Shown here: piece by piece, positions 37,189-47,200 of the stretch | How the letters are laid out: every line of letters begins with the position of its first letter | Position numbering within the stretch: position 1 is the first letter of the stretch | From: Aeromicrobium fastidiosum | Lineage (GTDB): Bacteria; Actinomycetota; Actinomycetes; Propionibacteriales; Nocardioidaceae | Direction of reading: 5' to 3' | DNA length: 64,000 nt | NCBI RefSeq assembly: GCF_017876595.1 | Contig: NZ_JAGIOG010000001.1 | Coordinates: 2,914,001-2,978,000, forward strand | Notes under the pieces: model-generated | What the model saw: the letters and a program-made list of their open reading frames with translations, nothing else | Told to the model about the DNA's origin: nothing | Databases searched by the model: none | Program-made: the position numbers and the translations under genes

Positions 37189-38075
37189 CCTCCTACACCC
37201 GCAGTGGACCCCTCGTCGAGGGCGAGTGGGTCCGCCTGACCGATCCCAAGGGACGCCGGCACAACGTGCAGCTCGTCGCCGGCAAGGAGTTCTCGACCAA
37301 GAAGGGCCAGCTGCGCCACGACGACATGCTGGGCCAGCCCGAGGGCATCGTGATCCACTCGTCGATGGACCACCCGTACCAGGTGTTCCGGCCGCTGCTG
37401 TTCGAGTACGTCGTCTCGATGCCCCGCGGCGCCGCGATCATCTACCCCAAGGACGCAGCGCAGATCATCGTGCAGGCCGACATCTACCCGGGCGCGCGCG
37501 TCGTCGAGGCCGGAGCCGGATCGGGCGCCCTGACGTCATACCTGCTGCGCGCGGTCGGCCCCACCGGCACGCTCGGCTCGTACGAGATGCGCGAGGAGTT
37601 CGCCGACAACGTCCTGCGCAACGTCCACGAGGTCTCGGGCACCGACCTGCCCGGCTGGACGCTGACGGTCGGCGATGTCCGCGAGGTCATCACCGAGACC
37701 GAGATCGACCGGCTCATCCTCGACATGGTCGACCCGTGGAGCTGCATCCCGCTGGCCGCCGAACGACTCACGCCGGGCGGCATCGTGTGCGCCTACGTCG
37801 CCACGACGACCCAGCTGTCGCGGTTCGTCGAGACGGTCCGCGAGCACGGCGGCTTCACCGAGCCCCGCGCATGGGAGACGCTCGAGCGCGAGTGGCACCT
37901 CGAGGGGCTCGCCGTCCGTCCGCAGCACAGCATGAACGGGCACACCGCCTTCCTGGTCACGGCACGGCGCATGGCACCGGGCCACCACTCGATGGGCACG
38001 TCGCGGCGTCCCGCGCCGGGCGCCTACGGGCCCGACTACACGGGTCCGCGACCCTTCGGGCACGACGAGGAGTGA
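37185..38075 (+). CDS. trmI: tRNA (adenine-58-N1)-methyltransferase
   Basis: 296 residues. The SAM site is 'VVEAGAGSGALTSYLLRAVG' near residue 106, and 'LDMVDPW' (near 184) is the catalytic-site Asp region of TrmI. It makes m1A58 in the T-loop of tRNA. In M. tuberculosis trmI (Rv2118c) also lies upstream of mpa. It starts within the last codons of the M50 gene. A self-complementary stretch (38079-38092) separates it from arc. Confidence 0.94.
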   Translation: MTSYTRSGPLVEGEWVRLTDPKGRRHNVQLVAGKEFSTKKGQLRHDDMLGQPEGIVIHSSMDHPYQVFRPLLFEYVVSMPRGAAIIYPKDAAQIIVQADIYPGARVVEAGAGSGALTSYLLRAVGPTGTLGSYEMREEFADNVLRNVHEVSGTDLPGWTLTVGDVREVITETEIDRLILDMVDPWSCIPLAAERLTPGGIVCAYVATTTQLSRFVETVREHGGFTEPRAWETLEREWHLEGLAVRPQHSMNGHTAFLVTARRMAPGHHSMGTSRRPAPGAYGPDYTGPRPFGHDEE

Positions 38076-38078
38076 CCG

Positions 38079-38092
38079 ACGCCGCGCGGCGT
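38079..38092. terminator. Short GC-rich palindrome after trmI
   Basis: ACGCCGC-GCGGCGT is a perfect 14-base palindrome just after the trmI stop (38073-38075), before the arc promoter. It may act as a weak terminator between the two. Confidence 0.45.
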
Positions 38093-38158
38093 GTCTGAGA
38101 TGACATTCGCATCCTGGCCGCTACGGGTAGGGTCATTCACACGAGCAGGAGGTGACGT

Positions 38159-39865
38159 ATGAGTGACAACGGATCTGACCAGGAGATCGCCTACTTGCGC
38201 GCGGAGGTGGAGCACCTGCGGCGCCGACTCGGCACCGAACGGTCCACCGACACGCGCCTCACCGAGCTCGAGGCCAAGCTCGCCGCGACCAGCGGTCAGA
38301 ACGAGCGGCTCTCGTCGACGCTGCGCGAGGCCCGCGACCAGATCGTGACCCTCAAGGAAGAGGTCGACCGCCTCGCCCAGCCGCCCACGGGCTTCGGCAC
38401 GTTCCTGCAGCGCAACGACGACGAGTCCGTCGACGTCTTCACGGGCGGCCGCAAGCTGCGGGTCAACGTCAGCCCCGCGGTCGACAAGGACGCCCTGCGC
38501 CGCGGCCAGGAGGTCATCCTCAACGAGGCCATGAACGTCGTCCTGGCCCTGGAGTTCGAGCAGACCGGCGAGGTCGTCTCGCTCAAGGAGATCCTCGCCG
38601 ACGGCGAGCGCGCGCTCGTCATGGGCAATGCCGACGAGGAGCGGGTCGTCCGCCTCGCCGAGCCGCTCATCGGACTCAAGATCCGTCCGGGCGACTCGCT
38701 GCTGCTCGACGGAAGGTCGGGCTACGTCTACGAGCGCGTCCCGAAGTCCGAGGTCGAGGAGCTCGTCCTCGAAGAGGTCCCCGACATCGACTACGACTCG
38801 ATCGGTGGCCTGCGCCAGCAGATCGAGTCGATCCGCGACGCCGTCGAGCTGCCCTACCTGCACCCCGAGATCTTCATCGAGCACGAGCTCAAGCCACCCA
38901 AGGGCGTCCTGCTGTACGGCCCGCCCGGCTGCGGCAAGACCATGATCGCCAAGGCCGTCGCGGCCTCGCTGGCCAAGAAGGTCACCGAGCGCACCGGCGA
39001 GGAGGGACGCTCGTTCTTCCTCAACATCAAGGGCCCCGAGCTGCTCAACAAGTACGTCGGCGAGACCGAGCGGCACATCCGCCTGGTCTTCCAGCGGGCC
39101 CGTGAGAAGGCCAACGAGGGCACGCCCGTCATCATCTTCTTCGACGAGATGGACTCGCTGTTCCGCACGCGTGGCACGGGGGTGTCGTCCGATGTCGAGA
39201 ACACCATCGTCCCGCAGCTGCTGAGCGAGATCGACGGCGTCGAGGGGCTCGAGAACGTGCTCGTGATCGGTGCGTCCAACCGCGAGGACATGATCGACCC
39301 CGCGATCCTGCGTCCGGGTCGCCTCGACGTCAAGATCAAGATCGAGCGTCCCGACGCGGAGTCGGCGCGCGACATCTTCAGCAAGTACCTCACGGCCAAC
39401 CTGCCGCTCCACGCCGACGACCTGGCCGAGTGGGCCGGCGACCGGCAGGCGTGCGTGAGTGGCATGATCCAGCGCACCGTCGAGCGGATGTACACCGAGT
39501 CCGAGGACAACCAGTTCCTCGAGGTCACGTACGCCAACGGCGACAAGGAGGTCCTGTACTTCAAGGACTTCAACTCCGGTGCCATGATCCAGAACATCGT
39601 CGACCGGGCCAAGAAGATGGCGATCAAGGACCTCCTCGAGCACCAGCAGCGAGGTCTGCGCGTGCAGCACATGCTGCAGGCATGCCTCGACGAGTTCAAG
39701 GAGAACGAGGACCTGCCCAACACCACCAACCCCGACGACTGGGCGCGGATCTCGGGCAAGAAGGGTGAGCGCATCGTGTTCATCCGCACCCTCATCTCGG
39801 GCAAGAGCGGCAACGAGCCCGGACGCTCGATCGACACCGTCGCCAACACGGGGCAGTACCTGTAG
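38159..39865 (+). CDS. arc: Proteasome-associated ATPase ARC/Mpa
   Basis: 568 residues: N-terminal coiled coil (about 5-60), OB-fold domains (about 80-210), AAA domain with Walker A '[10 protein letters not shown]' near 254 and Walker B 'IIFFDEMDS' near 325, arginine finger region 'AILRPGRLD', and the C-terminal 'GQYL' that docks into the 20S core. It binds pupylated proteins through the coiled coil, unfolds them and feeds them to PrcBA. TAGGGT (38128-38133) gives a short leader with AGGAGGTGA before the ATG. Confidence 0.97.
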   Translation: MSDNGSDQEIAYLRAEVEHLRRRLGTERSTDTRLTELEAKLAATSGQNERLSSTLREARDQIVTLKEEVDRLAQPPTGFGTFLQRNDDESVDVFTGGRKLRVNVSPAVDKDALRRGQEVILNEAMNVVLALEFEQTGEVVSLKEILADGERALVMGNADEERVVRLAEPLIGLKIRPGDSLLLDGRSGYVYERVPKSEVEELVLEEVPDIDYDSIGGLRQQIESIRDAVELPYLHPEIFIEHELKPPKGVLLYGPPGCGKTMIAKAVAASLAKKVTERTGEEGRSFFLNIKGPELLNKYVGETERHIRLVFQRAREKANEGTPVIIFFDEMDSLFRTRGTGVSSDVENTIVPQLLSEIDGVEGLENVLVIGASNREDMIDPAILRPGRLDVKIKIERPDAESARDIFSKYLTANLPLHADDLAEWAGDRQACVSGMIQRTVERMYTESEDNQFLEVTYANGDKEVLYFKDFNSGAMIQNIVDRAKKMAIKDLLEHQQRGLRVQHMLQACLDEFKENEDLPNTTNPDDWARISGKKGERIVFIRTLISGKSGNEPGRSIDTVANTGQYL

Positions 39866-40348
39866 ATGCCCGGGACCGACCTGCGTGTCGTCTCGTACGC
39901 GAGTGACGACGCGCAGCTGCTGACCGTCGAGGTGCAGGCCGAGTACGGGCGGAGGTACGGCGGCGAGGGCGACATCTCGCCGATCGACCTGCATCAGTTC
40001 GACGCGCCCGAGGGCCACTTCGTGATGATCTACGTCGACGACGTGCCGGCGGCGATGGGTGGGTGGCGGCGCGGGGGACCGGGAGGCGCGACCGATGGCG
40101 AGATCAAGCGGATGTTCGTGCGTCCCGCCTTCGCCCGCCGTGGTCTGGCGCGCACGATCCTCGCCGAGCTGGAGCGCACGGCGATCGCGGCGGGCATCAC
40201 CCGGCTGGTGCTCGAGACCGGGACGGCGCAGCCCGAGGCGATCGCTCTCTACGAGTCGTCGGGCTACGCGACGATCCCGGCATTCGGCTTCTACGCCGAC
40301 TACGACGACAGCGTGCACCTGGCCAAGACGATCGCCAGCACCCCGTAG
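39866..40348 (+). CDS. GNAT-family N-acetyltransferase
   Basis: 160 residues with GNAT motifs: 'GEIKRMFVRPAFARRGLARTILAELERTA' (acetyl-CoA binding, with RRGLA) and 'ALYESSGYATIP'. The ATG immediately follows the arc stop, so translation is coupled to arc. The substrate is unknown. Its stop TAG (40346-40348) is the start of the TAGGGT hexamer of dop. A GNAT gene between arc and dop is not part of the standard Pup system, and its role there is open. Confidence 0.88.
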   Translation: MPGTDLRVVSYASDDAQLLTVEVQAEYGRRYGGEGDISPIDLHQFDAPEGHFVMIYVDDVPAAMGGWRRGGPGGATDGEIKRMFVRPAFARRGLARTILAELERTAIAAGITRLVLETGTAQPEAIALYESSGYATIPAFGFYADYDDSVHLAKTIASTP

Positions 40349-40357
40349 GGTCACGGC

Positions 40358-41860
40358 ATGACAGTTCGGCGTGTGCAAGGCAGTGAGGTCGAGTACGGCA
40401 TCGCGGTGCAGGGCAAGCCGAACGCCAATCCCATGGTGTCCTCGACCCACGTCGTCAACGCGTACGCGGCCGCCCACGGCCTGACCCGCCGCGCCCGCTG
40501 GGACTACGAGGAGGAGAGCCCCCTGCGCGACGCGCGGGGGTTCGACCTGAGCCGCGAGGCCGCCGATCCCTCGCAGCTGACCGATGACGACATGGGCCTG
40601 GCCAACATCATCCTGACCAACGGGGCGCGGCTCTACGTCGACCACGCGCACCCCGAGTACTCCAGCCCCGAGGTCACCAACCCGCTCGACGTCGTCCGGT
40701 GGGAGAAGGCCGGCGAGAACGTCATGCGCCTCGGTGCCGAGCTGGCCGCGCAGATACCCGGCACGCAGCCGATCGTGCTCTACAAGAACAACATCGACAA
40801 CAAGGGCGCCTCGTACGGCTCGCACGAGAACTACCTGATGCGGCGCGACGTGCCGTTCGTCGAGATCGTCGACCACCTGACGCCGTTCTTCGTGTCCCGA
40901 CAGGTCTTCACGGGGGCCGGGCGGGTGGGTCAGCAGCAGGACGGCAGCGTGCACGCCTTCCAGATCAGCCAGCGCGCCGACTACTTCGAGGTCGGGGTCG
41001 GCCTGGAGACGACCCTCAAGCGTCCCATCATCAACACCCGCGACGAGCCCCACGCCGATCCCAAGAAGTACCGCCGGCTGCACGTCATCATCGGCGACGC
41101 CAACTGCTCCGAGATCGCGATCTACCTCAAGCACGGCACGACGTCTCTGGTGCTGGCGATGATCGAGGCCGGCTTCATGGGCCGGGCCCTCGAGCTCGTC
41201 GATCCCGTTCGTGCGGTCCACGACATCTCTCACGACCCGACGCTGACCCGCACGGTCGAGCTCGTCGACGGCCGGCACCTCACGGCCCTTCAGCTGCAGG
41301 GCGAGTACCTCGAGCTCGCCAAGGCCTTCGTCGCGCGAGGGGGCTCCGACGAGCAGACCGACGACGTGCTGCGTCGCTGGGAGAGCGTGCTCGAGCGCCT
41401 CGCCCGCGACCCCATGGAGTGCGTGCGCGAGCTCGACTGGGTCGCCAAGCTGGCGCTGCTCGAGCGCTACCGCGAGCGCGACTCGCTCGACTGGGACCAC
41501 GCCAAGCTGCATCTCGTCGACCTGCAGTACCACGACATCCGGCTCGGCAAGGGGCTCTACCACCAGCTCGTCCGCACGGGCCGCGTCGACCGGCTGTTCA
41601 CCGACGCCGAGATCGCCGCTGCCGTGACCGATCCGCCGCACGACACGCGCGCCTACTTCCGCGGCATGTGCCTGGCGCGCTTCAGCAAGGACATCGCGGC
41701 GGCGTCGTGGGACTCGGTGATCTTCGACCTGCCTGGCCGCGACTCCCTGCAGCGCATTCCGACGATGGAGCCCCTGCGCGGCACGGCCGAGCACGTCGGC
41801 GCGCTGTTCGACACCAGCGCCACGGCGCAGGAGCTGTTCACCGCGATCACTGGCCGGTAA
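40358..41860 (+). CDS. dop: Dop, Pup deamidase and depupylase
   Basis: 500 residues. The N-terminus '[22 protein letters not shown]' and the longer acidic Dop loop ('[18 protein letters not shown]' onward, about residues 44-80) separate it from PafA. Asp95 in '[14 protein letters not shown]' is the catalytic position. Dop converts the C-terminal Gln of Pup to Glu and removes Pup from substrates. TAGGGT ends 6 bases before the ATG. pup follows at 17 bases with its own TAGGCT. Confidence 0.96.
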   Translation: MTVRRVQGSEVEYGIAVQGKPNANPMVSSTHVVNAYAAAHGLTRRARWDYEEESPLRDARGFDLSREAADPSQLTDDDMGLANIILTNGARLYVDHAHPEYSSPEVTNPLDVVRWEKAGENVMRLGAELAAQIPGTQPIVLYKNNIDNKGASYGSHENYLMRRDVPFVEIVDHLTPFFVSRQVFTGAGRVGQQQDGSVHAFQISQRADYFEVGVGLETTLKRPIINTRDEPHADPKKYRRLHVIIGDANCSEIAIYLKHGTTSLVLAMIEAGFMGRALELVDPVRAVHDISHDPTLTRTVELVDGRHLTALQLQGEYLELAKAFVARGGSDEQTDDVLRRWESVLERLARDPMECVRELDWVAKLALLERYRERDSLDWDHAKLHLVDLQYHDIRLGKGLYHQLVRTGRVDRLFTDAEIAAAVTDPPHDTRAYFRGMCLARFSKDIAAASWDSVIFDLPGRDSLQRIPTMEPLRGTAEHVGALFDTSATAQELFTAITGR

Positions 41861-41876
41861 GGGCTAGGCTTGACAC

Positions 41877-42074
41877 ATGTCTGAGCAGCAGCACAAGAGC
41901 ACCCGCAAGCCCTCCGAGGCCGACGAGGCGCAGGTCGAGCCCACCGAGGTCGACACCGAGGCCAAGGCCAAGCTCGACGACGACGTCGACTCGATCCTCG
42001 ACGAGATCGACGACGTCCTCGAGGAGAACGCCGAGGAGTTCGTCCGCAGCTTCGTGCAGAAGGGCGGACAGTGA
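41877..42074 (+). CDS. pup: Prokaryotic ubiquitin-like protein Pup
   Basis: 65 residues, acidic and disordered in the first half, with the ARC-binding coiled-coil segment '[28 protein letters not shown]'. The C-terminal GGQ ends in Gln, so it needs Dop before ligation. TAGGCT (41865-41870) ends 6 bases before the ATG. The prcB start overlaps its stop. Confidence 0.97.
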   Translation: MSEQQHKSTRKPSEADEAQVEPTEVDTEAKAKLDDDVDSILDEIDDVLEENAEEFVRSFVQKGGQ

Positions 42075-42895
42075 TGCTGCCGGAGGGCACCCGCCTGACC
42101 GGTTCGTCGTCGTTCGCCGACTACCTCGCCGCCACGGCACCCGAGCTCATGCCGGGTGCGGCTTCACGTGCGTCGGGAGCGCACGGCGACCTCGCGCCCC
42201 ATGCGACCACGATCGTGTCGGCGACGTTCGACGGTGGCGTCATCATGGCCGGTGACCGGCGCGCCACGATGGGCAACGTCATCGCCCAGCGCGACATCGA
42301 GAAGGTCTTCCCGGCCGATGAGTACTCCTGCATCGGCATCGCCGGCAGCGCCGGTCTGGCGATCGAGATGGTGCGGCTGTTCCAGGTCGAGCTCGAGCAC
42401 TACGAGAAGATCGAGGGCACGGTGCTGTCGGCCGACGGCAAGGCCAACCGCCTCGCCGCACTGATCCGCGGCAACCTGGGCCTGGCCATGCAGGGCCTGG
42501 CCGTCGTCCCCCTGTTCGCGAGCTTCGACCTCGAGACGCAGCAGGGCCGCATCTTCAGCTACGACGTCACGGGAGGCCGCTACGAGGAGCACAGCGGCTT
42601 CCACACCGTCGGGTCCGGATCGCTGTTCGCGCGAGGATCGCTCAAGAAGCTGTACAACCGCGGCATGACCGAGGGCGACTGCGTCACCGCCGCGATCCAG
42701 GCCCTCTATGACGCGGCCGACGACGACTCCGCCACGGGCGGCCCCGACCTGACGCGACGCATCTTCCCGGTCGTGGCGGTCGTGACGGCCGACGGCTACC
42801 GGCGCCTGGCCGACGACGAGGTCGGCGCGATCGCCGACGACGTGATCGGCGGGCGACTCGCGCGCCCCGACGGACCGTCCGCACCCCTGAGCTGA
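42071..42895 (+). CDS. prcB: 20S proteasome beta subunit
   Basis: 274 residues. The propeptide (about 45 residues) ends before '[24 protein letters not shown]': Thr46 becomes the N-terminal nucleophile of the mature subunit (45 if translation begins at the ATG one codon later). Asp and Lys/Arg of the active site are in 'AGDRRAT'. The GTG at 42071 overlaps the pup stop (GTGA). prcA follows by 27 bases. Confidence 0.97.
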   Translation: MMLPEGTRLTGSSSFADYLAATAPELMPGAASRASGAHGDLAPHATTIVSATFDGGVIMAGDRRATMGNVIAQRDIEKVFPADEYSCIGIAGSAGLAIEMVRLFQVELEHYEKIEGTVLSADGKANRLAALIRGNLGLAMQGLAVVPLFASFDLETQQGRIFSYDVTGGRYEEHSGFHTVGSGSLFARGSLKKLYNRGMTEGDCVTAAIQALYDAADDDSATGGPDLTRRIFPVVAVVTADGYRRLADDEVGAIADDVIGGRLARPDGPSAPLS

Positions 42896-42922
42896 GAGCA
42901 CTGACCCGATGAGGATGGCCGC

Positions 42923-43618
42923 ATGACCCAGCAGTTCTACGTCTCGCCCGAGCAGCTCATGAAGGACCGGGCCGACTTCGCCCGCAAGGGCATCTCCCGC
43001 GGACGCAGCGTCGCGGTCGTCCACTACGCCGACGGCATCGTCTTCGTGGCCGAGAACCCCTCGCAGGCGCTGCACAAGATCAGCGAGATCTACGACCGCA
43101 TCGGCTTCGCCGCGGTCGGTCGCTACAACGAGTTCGAGAACCTTCGCATCGCCGGCGTGCGGCTGGCCGACATGCGCGGCTACGCCTACGACCGTCGCGA
43201 CGTCACGGCGCGCGGCCTGGCCAACGCCTACGCGCAGACGCTCGGCGCGATCTTCTCCTCCGGCGGCGAGAAGCCGTACGAGGTCGAGATCTTCGTCGGC
43301 GAGCTCGGCGACGACGCGGCCCACGACCAGGTCTACCGCCTGATGTACGACGGGTCCGTCGCCGACGTGCAGCGCTTCGGCGTCATGGGCGGCCAGAGCG
43401 AGCAGGTCGAGACCTACCTCGGCGAGCACTACACCGACGGTCTCGATCTCTCATCGGCGATCCGGCTCGCCGTGACGGCACTCGGCCAGGACACCGACCC
43501 GGCCCGCACGGTCGACGCGTCCCAGCTCGAGATCGCGACGCTCTCTCGGGTGCGACCCCAGCCGCGCAAGTTCAAGCGCCTCAGCGACGCGGATGTCGTG
43601 GCGGCCTTACGGGCCTGA
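42923..43618 (+). CDS. prcA: 20S proteasome alpha subunit
   Basis: 231 residues, lacking the N-terminal Thr. '[43 protein letters not shown]' is the gating N-terminus and first strands. Seven copies form the outer rings and the gate through which ARC passes substrate; the lysine-bearing pocket binds ARC's C-terminal GQYL. GAGGATGG precedes the ATG. The lipoprotein gene lies between it and pafA, which is unusual. Confidence 0.96.
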   Translation: MTQQFYVSPEQLMKDRADFARKGISRGRSVAVVHYADGIVFVAENPSQALHKISEIYDRIGFAAVGRYNEFENLRIAGVRLADMRGYAYDRRDVTARGLANAYAQTLGAIFSSGGEKPYEVEIFVGELGDDAAHDQVYRLMYDGSVADVQRFGVMGGQSEQVETYLGEHYTDGLDLSSAIRLAVTALGQDTDPARTVDASQLEIATLSRVRPQPRKFKRLSDADVVAALRA

Positions 43619-43735
43619 CCGGTTGCACGGCGCTGTCCTCCTTTCCGCCAGGGCCCGGCTGTCTGCGCCCCGACGACGTCCGCCTTCAGTAGCGTGCGAG
43701 GCGTCGTGGATGCGACATCTGGCAGGAGGATGGAC

Positions 43736-44767
43736 ATGGTTGACGGTCTCAGGAGCGTGCTCGCAGCGTTGGCGGCGATGACGGCCCTTGCAGCGTGCGG
43801 GTCAACCGGCGGAGGGCAGTCCGACGACTCGTCGTCGAAGGACGTCACGTCCTTTCTCAACGTCACAGCGACGTCGTCCAGTCCGGCAGAGGCCCTGGAC
43901 CAGCCCGTGGCTGACCTGGCCTTCTCGGTGGTCTCGCCCGATGGCACGTCAGTGGGCTCGCAGGTCACCGCCGACGACGGGACCGCGTCCGTGCAGCTGG
44001 AGGCGGGTGACTACCGGATCGCGATCGACACGACGACCGTTCCACCAGGAATGGCCCTGATCTCGGACCTCACCGAGACAGTCACGATGACCGGCGATGG
44101 CGACCTGGCGGTGCCCCTCGCCTTCGGCCCGGCACCGGAGCCTGCCGTCGCCGGGACATCGCGATGGGACTACGCGACGGAGGACGGATACAGCTACGAC
44201 CTCGAGATCTCGGTCAAGGAACCCGTGGAGGGCGGCGTCAACGGCGACAACGTCATCGGCAGCGTCTGCGACTTCGATCCTGCTCTCGACATCGCCGTGC
44301 CCGGCGTCCTGAGGGCGACTGCCACCACGGCTGACTTCGGCACCTCGATCCGCGCGGCCTTCATCGTCCAGCACATCGACGGCGACTACTCCGGTGCAGG
44401 CACCCCACCGACGCGCGACGACGACCGCGTCCGCGTGGAGCAGTACTTCTCCTCGGATCCGACGTGCCGCGAGTACTCCAGCACGAATCTCTGGGGCTAC
44501 GCGGCTCCCGAGGCGTCATCGGTGGCCTTCGGCGATCCAGTCGCCGCAGGTGACACCGTGGAGCATCGATTCACCGTCATCGTGAAGAACTACCGAAGCC
44601 CCAACACGCCCGACGGCGACCGTGCGCTGCTCGACTGGATCACGATCCGTCCGATGGCCAAGGGGCCGGGGCGGGTCGGCGAGCCCGGAACCTTCAGCGA
44701 CCAGAAGGGCACAGACCTGTACAGCAGCAGCGTGGGCCTGACGCTCTCGGGCCGCCAAGTGGGCTGA
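43736..44767 (+). CDS. Predicted lipoprotein in the Pup locus
   Basis: 343 residues. A signal peptide with lipobox 'LAAMTALAAC' (Cys at 21) marks it as a lipoprotein, followed by a Ser/Gly/Thr-rich linker. Residues near 50-110 ('FSVVSPDGTSVGSQVTADDGTASVQLEAGDYRI') resemble a prealbumin-like or Cna-B fold; the rest is strand-rich with three further Cys. The ATG at 43736 is preferred because AGGAGG is 6 bases upstream; another in-frame ATG at 43730 abuts it. TAGCGT (43690-43695) is a possible -10. Its link to the proteasome genes is unclear. Confidence 0.78.
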   Translation: MVDGLRSVLAALAAMTALAACGSTGGGQSDDSSSKDVTSFLNVTATSSSPAEALDQPVADLAFSVVSPDGTSVGSQVTADDGTASVQLEAGDYRIAIDTTTVPPGMALISDLTETVTMTGDGDLAVPLAFGPAPEPAVAGTSRWDYATEDGYSYDLEISVKEPVEGGVNGDNVIGSVCDFDPALDIAVPGVLRATATTADFGTSIRAAFIVQHIDGDYSGAGTPPTRDDDRVRVEQYFSSDPTCREYSSTNLWGYAAPEASSVAFGDPVAAGDTVEHRFTVIVKNYRSPNTPDGDRALLDWITIRPMAKGPGRVGEPGTFSDQKGTDLYSSSVGLTLSGRQVG

Positions 44768-44825
44768 ACCGGAGACCTTCGCGCGTCGACCCGCGTGGCG
44801 CACGACACCGGACTAGGCTGACGTC

Positions 44826-46187
44826 ATGGACCGGCGGATCTTCGGTATCGAGAACGAGTACGGCGTGACCTGCTCGTTCAAGGGTCAGCGCCGCCTGTCG
44901 CCCGACGAGGTCGCGCGCTACCTGTTCCGGCGGGTCGTGTCGTGGGGGCGCAGCAGCAACGTGTTCCTGCGCAACGGAGCGCGGCTCTACCTCGACGTCG
45001 GCAGCCACCCCGAGTACGCGACGCCCGAGTGCGACGACCTGGTCGACCTCGTCACGCACGACCGCGCGGGTGAGCGCATCCTCGAGGGCCTCATGATCGA
45101 CGCCCAGCAGCGACTCGCCGACGACGGCGTCGAGGGCGACATCTACCTGTTCAAGAACAACACCGACTCCGCAGGCAACTCGTACGGGTGCCACGAGAAC
45201 TACCTCGTCAGCAGGCAAGGCGAGTTCAGTCGCCTCGCCGACGTCCTCATCCCGTTCCTCGTGACCCGGCAGATCATCTGCGGAGCCGGCAAGGTGCAGC
45301 AGACGCCGCGGGGCACGGTCTTCAGCGTCAGCCAGCGCGCCGAGCACATCTGGGAGGGCGTCTCCAGCGCCACGACCCGGTCGCGCCCGATCATCAACAC
45401 GCGCGACGAGCCCCACGCCGACGCCGAGCGGTTCCGCCGCCTGCACGTCATCGTGGGCGACTCCAACATGAGCGAGACCACGACGCTGCTGAAGGTCGCG
45501 ACGACCGACCTGGTGCTGCGGATGATCGAGGCCGGGGTGTCGATGCGCGACATGACGCTCGACAACCCCATCCGGGCGATCCGCGAGATCTCGCACGACA
45601 TGACAGGACGCCGCAAGGTGCTGCTGGCCAACGGCCGCGAGCTGTCGGCCCTCGAGATCCAGGCCGAGTACTTCGGCAAGGCCGCCGAGTTCGTCGACAA
45701 GCACGGCCTCCACACGCCCACCATCACCCGGGTGCTCGACCTGTGGGAGCGCACGCTCAAGGCCGTCGAGTCCGAGGACCTGTCGCTCGTCGAGCGCGAG
45801 ATCGACTGGGTCATCAAGTACAAGCTGCTCGACCGCTACCGCACCAAGAACGGCCTGGGCTGGGGCGATCCACGCATCGCCCAGCTCGACCTGGCGTACC
45901 ACGACATCCGCCGTGACCGCGGCATCTTCTACCTGCTCGAGAAGAAGGGTGCCGTCGCGCGGGTCACCAACGACCTCGACGTGTTCACCGCCAAGTCGAT
46001 CCCTCCGCAGACCACGCGCGCCCGGCTCCGCGGCGACTTCATCAAGCGTGCGCAGGAGCGCCGCCGCGACTTCACGGTCGACTGGGTGCACCTCAAGCTC
46101 AACGACCAGGCGCAGCGCACGGTGCTCTGCAAGGACCCGTTCCGCTCCGAGGACGAGCGCGTGCAGCGGCTCATCGACGGCATGTGA
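44826..46187 (+). CDS. pafA: Pup-protein ligase PafA
   Basis: 453 residues, homologous to Dop but without the Dop loop. Asp57 in '[15 protein letters not shown]' is the catalytic Asp. '[29 protein letters not shown]' is the ATP-binding start and '[18 protein letters not shown]' a conserved strand. It forms the isopeptide bond between the Pup C-terminal Glu and substrate Lys. TAGGCT ends 6 bases before the ATG. A hairpin follows the stop. Confidence 0.97.
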   Translation: MDRRIFGIENEYGVTCSFKGQRRLSPDEVARYLFRRVVSWGRSSNVFLRNGARLYLDVGSHPEYATPECDDLVDLVTHDRAGERILEGLMIDAQQRLADDGVEGDIYLFKNNTDSAGNSYGCHENYLVSRQGEFSRLADVLIPFLVTRQIICGAGKVQQTPRGTVFSVSQRAEHIWEGVSSATTRSRPIINTRDEPHADAERFRRLHVIVGDSNMSETTTLLKVATTDLVLRMIEAGVSMRDMTLDNPIRAIREISHDMTGRRKVLLANGRELSALEIQAEYFGKAAEFVDKHGLHTPTITRVLDLWERTLKAVESEDLSLVEREIDWVIKYKLLDRYRTKNGLGWGDPRIAQLDLAYHDIRRDRGIFYLLEKKGAVARVTNDLDVFTAKSIPPQTTRARLRGDFIKRAQERRRDFTVDWVHLKLNDQAQRTVLCKDPFRSEDERVQRLIDGM

Positions 46188-46192
46188 CGTCC

Positions 46193-46210
46193 CGGCCTTG
46201 GCAGAGGCCG
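46193..46210 (+). terminator. Hairpin after pafA
   Basis: CGGCCT-TGGCAG-AGGCCG is a perfect 6-base stem with a 6-base loop, 6 bases after the pafA stop. A TACGCT hexamer (46212-46217) follows and should drive the FKBP gene. Confidence 0.6.
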
Positions 46211-46255
46211 ATACGCTGATCGGCGTTCTGTGCCCTCGATCGAAGGACGTCCCAC

Positions 46256-47188
46256 GTGCGTCGCATCCTGCTGGTCTCAGCCGCTGCCGCCCTGCTCCTC
46301 GCGGGATGTGGCAGCAGCGACACCGACACCACGGTCGGCAGCCTCGGCGACGTCGAGGTCAGCAGCGGTGACACCCCCAAGGTGACCGTCGCGAAGGGCT
46401 TCTCGGTCGCGAAGACCGAGACCAAGGTGCTCACCAAGGGCACGGGGGCCGAGGTCGTCTCCGGCGAGGCCGTCAAGGTCAATTACGTCGCTGTGAACGG
46501 GCGCACCGGCAAGCAGTTCGACAGCTCGTTCACGACCGGCAAGCCGTACACGGTCGACCTGATCGACGGCAAGATCCTCCCGGGATTCATCAAGGGCCTC
46601 GAGGGCCAGAAGATCGGCAGCCGGGTGCTGGTCGCCATCTCGCCGAAGGACGGCTTCGGGCAGGCCCAGAAGAAGCTCGACATCGAGAAGAACGACACGA
46701 TCGTGTTCCTGTTCGACATCGACTCCACGGTGCCCCCCGAGGCTTCCGGCGCGGCGGTCAAGCTGCCGAAGGACCTCCCCAAGATCGTCCTCGACGCCGA
46801 CAACCACCCCAGCGGCTTCAAGAAGACCGCCGACACCGCCGCCCAGCAGAGCGACCCCAGCGCCCACGTGGTGATCCAGGGCGACGGGCCCGCGATCGAG
46901 GCCGGCCAGACCGTCCGCATGGAATACGTCGGTCAGGTCTACCCCGACGGGAAGATCTTCGACGAGTCGTGGTCGCGTCCTGACGCGTTCATCGCCCCCA
47001 TCGGCAAGGGCGCTCTCATCAAGTGCTGGGACGACCTGCTCCCCGGTCAGAAGATCGGCAGCCGCGTGGTCCTGGTGTGCCCCTCGGACGTCGCCTACGG
47101 TGACGATCCGAACGACGCCAACCGCAGCCCCGACATCAAGGCGGGCGACACGCTGCTCTTCGCGATCGACTTGCTCGACGCTTCCTGA
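46256..47188 (+). CDS. Two-domain FKBP-type peptidyl-prolyl isomerase lipoprotein
   Basis: 310 residues. Signal peptide with lipobox 'ALLLAGC' (Cys 18). Two FKBP domains (about 60-160 and 205-310), each with 'PGFIKGLEGQKIGSRVLV' or 'LIKCWDDLLPGQKIGSRVVLV' (the second lacks the usual Gly-Tyr/Phe in the loop). It should catalyse prolyl isomerisation of exported proteins at the outer membrane face. FKBP genes lie between pafA and pafBC in Streptomyces also. GTG start with AAGGA upstream. Confidence 0.92.
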   Translation: MRRILLVSAAAALLLAGCGSSDTDTTVGSLGDVEVSSGDTPKVTVAKGFSVAKTETKVLTKGTGAEVVSGEAVKVNYVAVNGRTGKQFDSSFTTGKPYTVDLIDGKILPGFIKGLEGQKIGSRVLVAISPKDGFGQAQKKLDIEKNDTIVFLFDIDSTVPPEASGAAVKLPKDLPKIVLDADNHPSGFKKTADTAAQQSDPSAHVVIQGDGPAIEAGQTVRMEYVGQVYPDGKIFDESWSRPDAFIAPIGKGALIKCWDDLLPGQKIGSRVVLVCPSDVAYGDDPNDANRSPDIKAGDTLLFAIDLLDAS

Positions 47189-47200
47189 CATCCTCCTCCT

